In this document: positions 1-8,498 of the stretch, in pieces
Layout of the letters: every line of letters begins with the position of its first letter
How positions within the stretch are numbered: the first letter of the stretch is position 1
Assembly (NCBI GenBank): GCA_016938235.1
Contig: JAFGVA010000172.1
Location: 1 to 41,227, forward strand
Source: Bacteroidales bacterium
Lineage (GTDB): Bacteria; Bacteroidota; Bacteroidia; Bacteroidales; UBA10428
Direction: 5' to 3'
DNA length: 41,227 nt
Notes under the pieces: model-generated
Told to the model about the DNA's origin: nothing
The model's database searches: none
What the model saw: only the letters and a program-made list of their open reading frames with translations
Position numbers and translations under genes: made by a program

Positions 1-134
1 TGATTTTAAACAATTATTTTAAATTTGATTACAGATTAATATATAATTATCAATTCTTAATAAAATGATGTAATTTAATTACTTATGTATAGTAAGTTAT
101 TTGTAATATTGATTATCTGCGAAATAATAATTCT

Positions 135-1673
135 TTGAGAAAATTACTTTATCAAGTTTTCAATTTAGGCTTAGACAAGCAACCGGAAAATATTACTGAA
201 CGTTCCAATAAGCTTGCAAATCAGATTAATGTAGTTATTTTTCTGATTATGCTCGCGCTGTTAATTTTTCTGCGAATTATGGCGTGGATTGAACATTCAA
301 ATTTGAGCTTTGGTAGTTTAAGGGCTTTGCTGATTTTTCTTCTTTCAATAATATGCCTTGTTTTGGCCTATTATAAACATCATTTTATAAGCAAATTGCT
401 TATTGTATTTCTTCCCTCAGTGATATTTTTAATTTTACCTTCACTGGTTGGATTTGTAGAAGAAGAAAGTTTTACTTATTATCCTTTTCTTGTGGTTACC
501 TTTTCTATTCTTCCTCAGCTACTTTTGCATCCGGAAAGGGAAAAGTTATTTTATAACCTGGCAATGATCTATTTTATTGTTCTTTTACTATTTATAGATA
601 AATTGCTGGTGCTGTGCAGTTCAGAGGATTATATAATTTATGATAGAATAAAAACATTTTATGTTTATTACAAGGTTTCACATATCATTGTGTTTGTATT
701 TGTATACTGGGCTTTTTATTATTTGAGAAGGGTAAATACCGGTTACGAAAACACCTTGCACGAAGCAAATTTATTTTTAAAAAAACAGTCTAAGATTCTG
801 AAAGAGAAAAACAATGAACTGGAAAGTTCATGGCAGGAACTCGAACTAAAAAATATTAGCCTTGAGGAGTTAAGAAACTCTTTGGAAGATCAAAATATTG
901 AACTGCAAAAAGCACTAAAAGAACTTAAAGAAACCCAGGCAAAGCTTATTCGGACCGAAAAGCTGGCATCTCTTGGGGTTCTTATTGCCGGGGTAGCTCA
1001 TGAAGTAAATAATCCTTTAAATTACATTTCGGGCGGAGTAATGATTTTAGAATCAGAAATTGAAGATATAAAGGAAGTATTGAACAGGCATAAAGTAACA
1101 GAAGTAGATTTTGCCAATAACAAGCAACTGGAAAATGCCTTAACAATGATAAAAGAGGGAGTATTAAGACTGCAATCTATTACTTCATCTCTGCATTCCT
1201 ATTCTTCAAATACTGCAACTGTTAAGAAACAGGATAATGTTTCATCGATAATAGACTCAGCAATTTCATTTTTGAGTGATAAAATCAATATTTCAAATAT
1301 TAAGGTTGAGCGCAATTTTAGTCATGTCGATCCTATTCCGGTTTATGCTGACAAGCTGCATCAGGTTTTTATTAATATTGTGGATAATGCTGTTTTTGCC
1401 CTGAACTCCATAAATATTAATTCAAAAAAGATTAGAATTTCTGTTTTTAAAAAAAACAACAGGGTTACTATTACAATAGTTAATAATGGCCCAAAATTCC
1501 TGGATGAAGCAATACCTAAAATTTTCGATCCGTTTTTTACAACAAAAGATACCAATGAAGGTACGGGTTTAGGAATGGCTATAAGCTTTAATATAATTAA
1601 AGATCACGGGGGCGATATTGATGTTATAAACGAGGAGGGTAGTGTTGGTTTCGAAATAAGCTTACCGGCATAG
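135..1673 (+). CDS. membrane sensor histidine kinase
   Basis: This is a membrane-bound sensor kinase that would autophosphorylate a histidine and pass the phosphate to a response regulator. About six hydrophobic segments (near residues 31-47, 63-79, 86-107, 114-131, 141-159, 181-198) are followed by a coiled coil (about 205-275). The HisKA dimerisation helix carries the phospho-acceptor His289 in GVAHEVNNPLN. The HATPase domain has an N-box (NIVDNAVFAL, about 414-423), an F-box (FDPFF, about 464) and a G2 box (GTGLGMA, about 476). The G1 box reads NNGPK (450-454) instead of the usual DxGxG, so nucleotide binding may be altered. The start is TTG: the frame closes at a TAA at 93, and no ATG or GTG lies between that stop and the TTG. 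No response regulator is adjacent, so it looks like an orphan kinase. The signal sensed is unknown. Confidence 0.9.
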   Translation: MRKLLYQVFNLGLDKQPENITERSNKLANQINVVIFLIMLALLIFLRIMAWIEHSNLSFGSLRALLIFLLSIICLVLAYYKHHFISKLLIVFLPSVIFLILPSLVGFVEEESFTYYPFLVVTFSILPQLLLHPEREKLFYNLAMIYFIVLLLFIDKLLVLCSSEDYIIYDRIKTFYVYYKVSHIIVFVFVYWAFYYLRRVNTGYENTLHEANLFLKKQSKILKEKNNELESSWQELELKNISLEELRNSLEDQNIELQKALKELKETQAKLIRTEKLASLGVLIAGVAHEVNNPLNYISGGVMILESEIEDIKEVLNRHKVTEVDFANNKQLENALTMIKEGVLRLQSITSSLHSYSSNTATVKKQDNVSSIIDSAISFLSDKINISNIKVERNFSHVDPIPVYADKLHQVFINIVDNAVFALNSININSKKIRISVFKKNNRVTITIVNNGPKFLDEAIPKIFDPFFTTKDTNEGTGLGMAISFNIIKDHGGDIDVINEEGSVGFEISLPA

Positions 1674-1683
1674 GTTATTTTGT

Positions 1684-2334
1684 TTATACTAAAAAGCTGT
1701 TCTGACACAAATACAATGCCTGCGAACCTTCGTTAAAAATTAAATCAAGAAAGCTCAGGTTGGATATGAATTCATGTTTTTCAGCAAAAACCTGAAAATA
1801 CTCAGGTGCTTTAAAATGGCTATCAGGAATTTGCATTCTTTGTTTGGGATGAATAGAATCGCGATAATCTATTATTTCCCTGCTTGTTAAAATGTATTTT
1901 TCAGATAAATTTAACTGAATATCAGTTTTCCCTAAAGACTCAAACAATTGAAGCAGCACATTTGTATTGAAATCAACCAGGTATTTTGTTTTCTTTATAA
2001 AAAGTGGGGCTAATTCTGCTTCGAATATTTCAAAGAAGGGTGAATGACCGTATGCTGAAACAATGGCTTTCCAATGTACACTTTGCCAGTTGGTTTCATA
2101 TTCAATTAAGATATCCTTTGTTTTGGTGCTGTTTCCAAATTGTTTAACAACCGGAATTGTTAAATCCAGTTTTCCGTTTGCACCTAATATACTTGTCCGG
2201 TTTCTGTACGATTGTTTTTGATAGGTTTCGTGAATATCAATAATAACCTTTTTATGTCCCATAAATTTTGAAACATATTGAATGTTTGGCAAATAAGCCG
2301 TAGATAAAATAGCGGTTTCTTTTATTTGCTGCAT
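1684..2334 (-). CDS. WbqC-like family protein
   Basis: The 216-residue protein matches the WbqC-like family. The N-terminal TAYLPNIQY segment, the central LTIPVVKQ segment and the WQSVHWKAI...YGHSPFFE region are typical of it. WbqC relatives occur in O-antigen loci and are widespread single genes in Bacteroidota, often near dapB and lepB; the biochemical activity is not established. The start lies 21 bases after the larB stop on the same strand, so it probably ends a larC-larB-wbqC transcript. It converges on the histidine kinase gene with only about 10 bases between the two stop codons. Family membership is from motif recognition; function is left open. Confidence 0.8.
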   Translation of the reverse strand: MQQIKETAILSTAYLPNIQYVSKFMGHKKVIIDIHETYQKQSYRNRTSILGANGKLDLTIPVVKQFGNSTKTKDILIEYETNWQSVHWKAIVSAYGHSPFFEIFEAELAPLFIKKTKYLVDFNTNVLLQLFESLGKTDIQLNLSEKYILTSREIIDYRDSIHPKQRMQIPDSHFKAPEYFQVFAEKHEFISNLSFLDLIFNEGSQALYLCQNSFLV

Positions 2335-2355
2335 TCTGCGAACCTTGTTTCTTTT

Positions 2356-3102
2356 TTAAAGATTGTTAATCATTCCTGCAAGGTAACCGGCTCCAAAGCC
2401 ATTGTCAATATTAACAACAGAAACACCACTGGCGCAACTTGTTAACATACCCAGGAGTGCGGCAACTCCATGAAATGCAGCACCATACCCAACTGAAGTT
2501 GGAACAGCAATTACAGGTTTGTCAACAACCCCGCCAACAATGCTTGGCAGTGCGCCTTCCATACCGGCAACAACAACCAATACCTTAGCTTTTCTGATAT
2601 CCGACATATGATTGTAAAAGCGATGAATTCCGGCTACTCCAATGTCATAATAGCGTTTTACATCGTTATTGAATATCTCTGCGGTAATCGCTGCTTCTTC
2701 AGCCACTGGCATATCACTTGTCCCTGCTGAAAGAATTGCTATATGTGTTTTAGTTTTTATATACTCCTGTTTACGAACAATAATGGTTCTGGCCAGTTCG
2801 TTGTATTCTGCATTGGGACAAATCTTTTTTACTTCTTCAAAGGTCTCTGGGGTTGCCCTTGAACCTAGTATATTGTGGCTCTGGCTATCCATGTATTTTA
2901 TAATTTCTGCCACCTGTTTAGGTGTTTTTCCCTGACAGAAAATAACTTCGGGATATCCTGTTCTTATTGTACGATGGTTATCAATTTTTGCAAAATTCAG
3001 GTCTTTATATTCAAAATCCTTCAGATTCTGTAAAGCCTCATCAATATTTGTTTCTTTATTTCTTACTGCTTCGAGAAGCTTTCTTAGACCATCTTCGTTC
3101 AT
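2356..3102 (-). CDS. larB: LarB, nickel-pincer cofactor synthesis (carboxylase)
   Basis: LarB carboxylates and hydrolyses nicotinic acid adenine dinucleotide, giving pyridinium-3,5-biscarboxylate mononucleotide, the first step to the nickel-pincer nucleotide cofactor of lactate racemase. The N-terminal region (about 1-115) contains the LarB-specific stretch HRTIRTGYPEVIFCQGKT. The C-terminal part (about 118-248) is PurE-like, with ILSAGTSDMPVAEEA and the glycine-rich end VVAGMEGALPSIVGG. Length (248) is normal. The ATG shares one base with the larC TGA (TGATG), so translation is probably coupled. larE, the sulphur-insertion partner, and the LarA-type racemase are not in this window and would have to be elsewhere. 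Confidence 0.93.
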   Translation of the reverse strand: MNEDGLRKLLEAVRNKETNIDEALQNLKDFEYKDLNFAKIDNHRTIRTGYPEVIFCQGKTPKQVAEIIKYMDSQSHNILGSRATPETFEEVKKICPNAEYNELARTIIVRKQEYIKTKTHIAILSAGTSDMPVAEEAAITAEIFNNDVKRYYDIGVAGIHRFYNHMSDIRKAKVLVVVAGMEGALPSIVGGVVDKPVIAVPTSVGYGAAFHGVAALLGMLTSCASGVSVVNIDNGFGAGYLAGMINNL

Positions 3103-4376
3103 CAGTTTGAGCTTTTATAATTTCGTAATACTTCTTCTATAACAATTTTTAAAGGAACATTGTTTTCAATAGCAGCCTTCTTACACTGTTCAAATTCGGG
3201 TTTCCACTTGATTTCCATATTGTTAAGGCTGGCAATTTTAATATCTATAGCACCGAATTTAGTTTCTATTTTCTGAATTTTCCGGCTAAGCATACTTTTG
3301 CTTACCTGGTAACTCCTGATACCCAGGGTGGTAGATTCAGTAAAAAGTATATTTTCAAATTTTTGAATATCATAAATACTACACAATACACTTAAAATGC
3401 ATGCCGGACGTGATTTTTTCATAATAATAGGGGTGATAAAAACATCATGAGCTCCCTCATTAAACAGCTTATCCATCAGAAATTCGTAATGTTCGGGTGG
3501 CATATCATCAATATTGCATTCCAGTACAACAGCTTTTTCTAAATTTTCAGAACTTAGTTTTTCGCCCCAATAAGTTCTTAATACGTTGGGTATTTCCATA
3601 TCGCGATGACCAATGCCGTAACAGCTTTTTTGAATGGAAAATTCGGGTTTGTCTGTAAATTCATCAACCAAAGTTGCCAGTATGGCTGCACCCGTAGGAG
3701 TTGTTGTTTCAACATTTACTGTTCCCAGTTTAACCGGTATGTTTTTTAAAATTTCGGCTGTGGCGGGTGCCGGCACCGGAAATTTTCCATGTGCACAGTT
3801 TACAAATCCACCGCCAAGTTCAACTGTTGAACAAAGCACTTTGTGTGGTTTCAGGTAATGAAAACATATGGCAGCACCCACAATGTCAACTATAGAGTCA
3901 ACAGCGCCAACTTCGTGAAAGTGAACATTGTCAACTGTTTTATTATGGATTTTTGCCTCGGCAACTGCCACTTTTTCAAAAATAGCAATACTTGTTTCCT
4001 TTATTTCTTTCGAAAGAGTTGAATTATTTATAATCTCTTTAATGTCTTTATAGGCCCGGTGTTCGCTATGCTGAGGTGATTCGGTTGAATGGACATGCCC
4101 ATGACTATGATTGTGAACGTGTCCGTGACCGTGACCGTGACTATGACCATGGTTATATTTTTCTTCCGGCTTAATTTCTTGTTCCAATTTAACATCGACC
4201 TGCGTACCGGAAATACCCATTTTTAGTGCAACCCTGGATTGTATTTTATAACCATCAACAGCTAGTTTTTTCAATTCTTTTTCGAGGTGTTCCAAAGGAA
4301 CTCCCAGATCTAACATGGCTGCCAGGTTCATATCGCCGCTTATTCCGGCGAAACAATCGTAGTAAAGTATCTTCAT
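3102..4376 (-). CDS. larC: LarC, nickel insertion protein
   Basis: LarC is the CTP-dependent cyclometallase that inserts nickel into the pincer nucleotide. The N-terminus YYDCFAGISGDM and the block VHFHEVGAVDSIVDIVGAA are characteristic. A metal-binding stretch at residues 76-96 has histidine at every second position (11 in 21 residues), as expected for a nickel-handling loop. The gene is one continuous 424-codon frame, unlike Lactobacillus plantarum, where larC is read as two parts joined by programmed frameshift. It is first in the minus-strand larC-larB pair and divergent from the DUF362 gene, with about 145 bases between the two starts. No clear promoter motif was recognised there. Confidence 0.95.
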   Translation of the reverse strand: MKILYYDCFAGISGDMNLAAMLDLGVPLEHLEKELKKLAVDGYKIQSRVALKMGISGTQVDVKLEQEIKPEEKYNHGHSHGHGHGHVHNHSHGHVHSTESPQHSEHRAYKDIKEIINNSTLSKEIKETSIAIFEKVAVAEAKIHNKTVDNVHFHEVGAVDSIVDIVGAAICFHYLKPHKVLCSTVELGGGFVNCAHGKFPVPAPATAEILKNIPVKLGTVNVETTTPTGAAILATLVDEFTDKPEFSIQKSCYGIGHRDMEIPNVLRTYWGEKLSSENLEKAVVLECNIDDMPPEHYEFLMDKLFNEGAHDVFITPIIMKKSRPACILSVLCSIYDIQKFENILFTESTTLGIRSYQVSKSMLSRKIQKIETKFGAIDIKIASLNNMEIKWKPEFEQCKKAAIENNVPLKIVIEEVLRNYKSSN

Positions 4377-4521
4377 AATAGTAAGTGAAATTAAACCAGG
4401 TGCAATAATAGAAAGGATTCATGTGAAATGCTGCATATTTTGTTAATAAACGCCAACTAATTCCTGAATTTCTTTGTGTAAATAATGAAAAAGGCTAAAT
4501 TTCAGAAAAAAATATGTTGGT

Positions 4522-5445
4522 ATGAAAAGAAGAGACTTTCTAAGAAAATCGGTAGGAGTTACGGTAGCATCCGGAACGATAATGTCATTAGGTGGGGTTA
4601 CAAAAGCATTTGCAGGTACAGGAAAATCTAATTCTTCGGCATACGATATGGTTGCTGTAAAAGGGGGCAAGCCTGGCGAAATGTTTGAAAAAGCCATAGC
4701 TGAACTGGGGGGAATGAGCGCTTTTGTTAAAACAGGCCAGACCGTTGTTGTAAAACCAAATATTGGATGGGATTCTCCACCAGAAAGGGCAGCTAATACA
4801 AATCCCGAACTTGTGGGTAAGATTGTTGAGCATTGTATTGCTGCCGGTGCAAAAAAGGTTTATGTTTTCGATAATACTTGCGATGAGTGGACCCGTTGCT
4901 ATAAAAACAGTGGTATTGAGTCTGCCGTTAAAACTGCCGGCGGGGTAGTTGTTACCGGAAAAGACGAAAGTATGTATCGCGAAGTTCAGATTCCAAAGGG
5001 TAAAATATTAAAATCGGCAAAAGTACATGAGCTTATACTCGACAGCGATGTATTTATTAATGTTCCCGTACTGAAAAATCATGGCGGAGCAACTATGTCG
5101 TTAACAATGAAAAATCTGATGGGTGTTGTTTGGGACAGGGGATTCTGGCATCAGAATGATCTGCATCAGTGTATTGCAGATTTTGCAACCCTCAGAAAAC
5201 CAGACCTGAATATTATTGATGGGTTTAACGTGATGAAACGCAATGGGCCACGAGGCGTTTCGGTTGATGACGTTGTTAACATGAAATACCAGATTCTTTC
5301 GGCTGACATGGTAGCCTCCGATACCGCTGCTGTTAAGGTATTTGGAATAGATGTGGCCAGTGTTAATCACATTGGAATTGCCGAACAGCTGGGTGTTGGA
5401 ACCACTAAGCTTGACGAACTTAATATTAAACGAATTTCTATTTAA
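4522..5445 (+). CDS. Tat-exported DUF362 domain protein
   Basis: This 307-residue protein begins with a twin-arginine signal (MKRRDFLRKS followed by a hydrophobic stretch and AFAGTG), so it should be folded in the cytoplasm and exported by Tat. The body is a DUF362 domain, with VVVKPNIGWDSPPERAANTN, VYVFDNTCDEW and VFINVPVLKNHGGATMSLTM as landmarks. DUF362 proteins often accompany ferredoxin domains, but their chemistry is unknown. The gene lies five bases before the polyferredoxin gene and surely shares its transcript, suggesting a periplasmic redox partner. It is divergent from larC, but the sequence alone does not link it to nickel-pincer chemistry. Confidence 0.87.
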   Translation: MKRRDFLRKSVGVTVASGTIMSLGGVTKAFAGTGKSNSSAYDMVAVKGGKPGEMFEKAIAELGGMSAFVKTGQTVVVKPNIGWDSPPERAANTNPELVGKIVEHCIAAGAKKVYVFDNTCDEWTRCYKNSGIESAVKTAGGVVVTGKDESMYREVQIPKGKILKSAKVHELILDSDVFINVPVLKNHGGATMSLTMKNLMGVVWDRGFWHQNDLHQCIADFATLRKPDLNIIDGFNVMKRNGPRGVSVDDVVNMKYQILSADMVASDTAAVKVFGIDVASVNHIGIAEQLGVGTTKLDELNIKRISI

Positions 5446-5450
5446 TTGTA

Positions 5451-6995
5451 ATGATTCAAAAACAATTTAAAAAAGGCAGAGTGATTCTTTCCCTGCTTTT
5501 TTTTGTCTTAATAATCGTTTCTTTTGCCGATATTAAAGGGAACATTCCTGCCGGCTATTTTAAAACAGTTCTATACCTGCAGTTTATTCCGTCTTTATTA
5601 AAATTAATAACACCAGGCACCATTATCTCTTTAGGAGCAATTTTTGTGATAATTCTTACTTTTGCAGGCGGACGGGTTTACTGTTCGACCATTTGTCCCC
5701 TGGGAGTAATGCAGGATATTATAATCTTCGTGAAACGAAAAATAAGTTCTAAGAAGAGGTTGAAATTTAAAAAAGCACTTAATTTAATTCGTTATCCGAT
5801 TTTAGTTTTAGGCATTGTTTCTTTGTTTTTCGGAGGAATATTATTTTTCAACTGGCTCGATCCGTATGCAAATTTTGGCAGGATAGGAGCCCATATTATT
5901 CAACCAGTTATTCTTGGTGTTAATAACCTGATTGCTAAAATTCTTCCCTCTGTAGGTTTAATGCCATTGGAGGCCAGACCTTTCCATTTTGCTTCTTTTG
6001 CTTTTGCAGCTGGAGTATTTCTTTTGGTTGGCATCATGTCGTTTTTTAGCGGAAGATTGTATTGCAACACGGTTTGTCCGGTAGGAACACTTTTAGGTCT
6101 GTTATCAAAAGTTTCATTATTCAAAATCAGGATCGATGCTTCTTCCTGTACAAAATGTGGAAAATGCCAGGCTGCATGCAAAGCAAATTGTATTAATATA
6201 AAAACACTTGAAGTAGATGAAACCCGGTGTGTAAGTTGCTTTAATTGCATACCTGTTTGCGAAGATTCTTCAATTAAATATAAGCTCAGTTCAAAATTAA
6301 AGACTCAGCCTGCTATAGCTGCCGATAATACTGATTCAAAGCGTCGGTTTCTAATGGTTTCAGCAGTAGGCTATCTAACAGCTAAATCTGTTTCGGTATT
6401 CGGAGCCGAAGAAAAAAATCATGTGTGTTTTTGGAGAAGGGGTACAGTTGCACCTCCGGGTTCACTGAGTATCGAGCATCTGAAAGACCGGTGTGTTTCC
6501 TGTCATTTATGTATTTCAGTTTGTCCTACAAAAGTACTTCAGCCATCATGGCTCGAATATGGAGTTACTGGAATGCTGATGCCCAAAATGGATTTTATGC
6601 ATAATTTCTGTAATTATGAGTGTACAAAATGTGGCGAAGTTTGTCCCACGGGAGCAATTATTCATTTGCCTCCCGAAGAGAAAAAATTAACACAAATTGG
6701 AAAAGTTCAGTTTGTTCAGGATGATTGTATTGTTGAGACTGAAGGTACATCATGTGGCAGCTGTTCAGAGCATTGCCCCACACAGGCTGTGAAAATGGTG
6801 CCTTACAAGAATGGATTAACAATACCTGAGACAGATACTAGCATTTGCATTGGTTGTGGTGCCTGTGAATATGCCTGCCCGGTTAAAGATCCGCATAAAG
6901 CCATATTTGTAGCTTCCAGCCTTGTACATGCAAGAGCTGAAAAACCTAAATCGGAAAAAATAGAATACGAAGAGACGGAAGAATTTCCGTTTTAG
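5451..6995 (+). CDS. membrane polyferredoxin, NapH-like plus NapG/MauM-like fusion
   Basis: This electron-transfer protein of 514 residues has two halves. The first is NapH-like: several membrane segments, two CxxxCP motifs (CSTICP, CNTVCP) and two ferredoxin-type clusters (CTKCGKCQAAC, CVSCFNCIPVC). The second is NapG/MauM-like, with four more cysteine groups (CVSCHLCISVCP, CNYECTKCGEVCP, CGSCSEHCP, CIGCGACEYACP). Between them, residues 296-302 (SKRRFLM), followed by a hydrophobic run, look like an internal Tat-type signal with Lys-Arg in place of Arg-Arg. The protein may therefore carry electrons between the membrane and the periplasmic side. The upstream Tat-exported DUF362 protein is the obvious partner. 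The donor, the acceptor and the topology of the second half cannot be read from the sequence. Confidence 0.88.
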   Translation: MIQKQFKKGRVILSLLFFVLIIVSFADIKGNIPAGYFKTVLYLQFIPSLLKLITPGTIISLGAIFVIILTFAGGRVYCSTICPLGVMQDIIIFVKRKISSKKRLKFKKALNLIRYPILVLGIVSLFFGGILFFNWLDPYANFGRIGAHIIQPVILGVNNLIAKILPSVGLMPLEARPFHFASFAFAAGVFLLVGIMSFFSGRLYCNTVCPVGTLLGLLSKVSLFKIRIDASSCTKCGKCQAACKANCINIKTLEVDETRCVSCFNCIPVCEDSSIKYKLSSKLKTQPAIAADNTDSKRRFLMVSAVGYLTAKSVSVFGAEEKNHVCFWRRGTVAPPGSLSIEHLKDRCVSCHLCISVCPTKVLQPSWLEYGVTGMLMPKMDFMHNFCNYECTKCGEVCPTGAIIHLPPEEKKLTQIGKVQFVQDDCIVETEGTSCGSCSEHCPTQAVKMVPYKNGLTIPETDTSICIGCGACEYACPVKDPHKAIFVASSLVHARAEKPKSEKIEYEETEEFPF

Positions 6996-7009
6996 CATAT
7001 ATTAAAAAT

Positions 7010-7040
7010 GCCCGGCAGAAATTTTACCGGGCTTTTTTTT
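7010..7040 (+). terminator. intrinsic terminator after the polyferredoxin gene
   Basis: A perfect 6-bp stem (GCCCGG at 7010-7015, CCGGGC at 7027-7032) with an 11-base loop is followed by eight T residues (7033-7040). It ends the DUF362-polyferredoxin transcript. A short A-rich run on the other side (from about 7001) could give weaker termination for the convergent lepB transcript. Confidence 0.9.
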
Positions 7041-7071
7041 ACTTTATTATAAATCTCAAGAACAGAAATTC

Positions 7072-8475
7072 TCAATTAATTTTCCTAAACATTCTTTTTA
7101 GCTGAATATTTGTAGGGAATCTTTTTTCTTTATTTACAGAAAGCCAGATAAATCGTGGTTTACCAATTATGTGGTTTTCCGGAACATATCCCCAGTATCT
7201 TGAATCAAGGCTGCTGTGGCGGTTATCTCCCATCATCCAGTAATAGCTCATTTTAAAGGTATATGTTGTGGCAGGTTCTCCATTAATATATATTGTACTG
7301 TTCTTAACTTCCAGAGCATTACCTTCATAATGACTAATAATTCTTTTGTAAAATGGAAGTGTTTCCATTGTAATATCAACTGTTACACCCTCTTTAGGAA
7401 TATATATAGGCCCAAATTGATCAAGGTTCCACGGGTATAATGAGTCGTAAGGAAAAATATCGTTTATCATAGAATAGCTCGAATCAAGAATTTCCTTATC
7501 AATACTGGTAATGTTCCTGTATTCAGAAAAATCTTTAACCATGTCTTCACTAATATTGGCCCAATAGAACATACCGTTGTAATGGAAATCATCTTCGTAG
7601 ATACCCATTTCTTTAACCCTGCGGGGATTAATTTTTGTTCCGTTTGTCTGAATTTTATAAGTAGTCTGGCGACCCCCGATATAAGGTTCTAATTCACCAT
7701 TGATATAAAGATCGCCATTAATTACCTGGAGTGAATCTCCGGGAACAGCAACACATCTTTTAATGTAGTTATCCATCTTATCAATGGGTCTTACAACCAT
7801 GGTGTACTGATTCCAGATATTGTCTCTTGCAATTTTGTAATATTCGCTTTCAGATTTTAAAGGACTATTGCTGCTGATATCTCTTTGTTTGAGCTCAGAG
7901 ATTTTCTTTCGTATTATAGCATAATAGGTTTCATTTGATCGTTCAAAACAAACAGTATCGCCTTCCGGAAAGTTAAACACTACAGGATCCCATCTTTTAA
8001 TCTTACCGAAACCGGCAATACGCTTGTAATCCCATTGTGGCCAATCGATATACGATTTAGCTTTGGTGCCGGGTATGGTATGTTGCATAAACGGAAGCGC
8101 TAATGGTGTCATGGGAAGTCGTGGACCGTAGGCTACCTTGCTAACATAAAGGTGGTCACCAATTTGCAGCGATTTTTCCATTGACCCGGTTGGAATTTTG
8201 TAATTCTGAAACAGGAATATGTTTATTATAGTCACTGCAATAACAGCAAAAATCAGTGCATCAACCCATTCAATAATTATGTTGTTTTTGCCTTCTCTCT
8301 TTTTCCACGGGCTCCAGTTTACTTTTCGTGTCAGGTACATATCAAATACAACAGGTATTCCTAATAAAAACCAGTAGTTGCCAAGCCATATAACCCAAAG
8401 AATATAGACCAACAGAGCAACTCCTGCATGAATTAGCGTTTTTCTATCGTATTTGCTTAAGAATTCTTTAATCAT
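7072..8475 (-). CDS. lepB: signal peptidase I, copy 1
   Basis: This is a type I leader peptidase of the S26A family, which cleaves signal peptides on the outer face of the cytoplasmic membrane. The catalytic serine is Ser98 in IPTGSMEKS and the general base is Lys239 in DNYIKRCVAVPGDS. The C-terminal box MMGDNRHSSLDSRYWG is also present. Two or three N-terminal hydrophobic segments (about 15-32, 34-47, 72-90) anchor it. At 467 residues it is longer than the 324-residue E. coli enzyme, mainly through an insert between the Lys box and the GDNR box, as is usual in Bacteroidota. It follows a second lepB by 23 bases. Confidence 0.95.
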   Translation of the reverse strand: MIKEFLSKYDRKTLIHAGVALLVYILWVIWLGNYWFLLGIPVVFDMYLTRKVNWSPWKKREGKNNIIIEWVDALIFAVIAVTIINIFLFQNYKIPTGSMEKSLQIGDHLYVSKVAYGPRLPMTPLALPFMQHTIPGTKAKSYIDWPQWDYKRIAGFGKIKRWDPVVFNFPEGDTVCFERSNETYYAIIRKKISELKQRDISSNSPLKSESEYYKIARDNIWNQYTMVVRPIDKMDNYIKRCVAVPGDSLQVINGDLYINGELEPYIGGRQTTYKIQTNGTKINPRRVKEMGIYEDDFHYNGMFYWANISEDMVKDFSEYRNITSIDKEILDSSYSMINDIFPYDSLYPWNLDQFGPIYIPKEGVTVDITMETLPFYKRIISHYEGNALEVKNSTIYINGEPATTYTFKMSYYWMMGDNRHSSLDSRYWGYVPENHIIGKPRFIWLSVNKEKRFPTNIQLKRMFRKIN

Positions 8476-8498
8476 TATTTCGAAATTAAGTTTGTATT

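Noticed and set aside
1-134. Promoter or gene before the histidine kinase
   Set aside because: AT-rich with no clear TAnnTTTG element or open frame.
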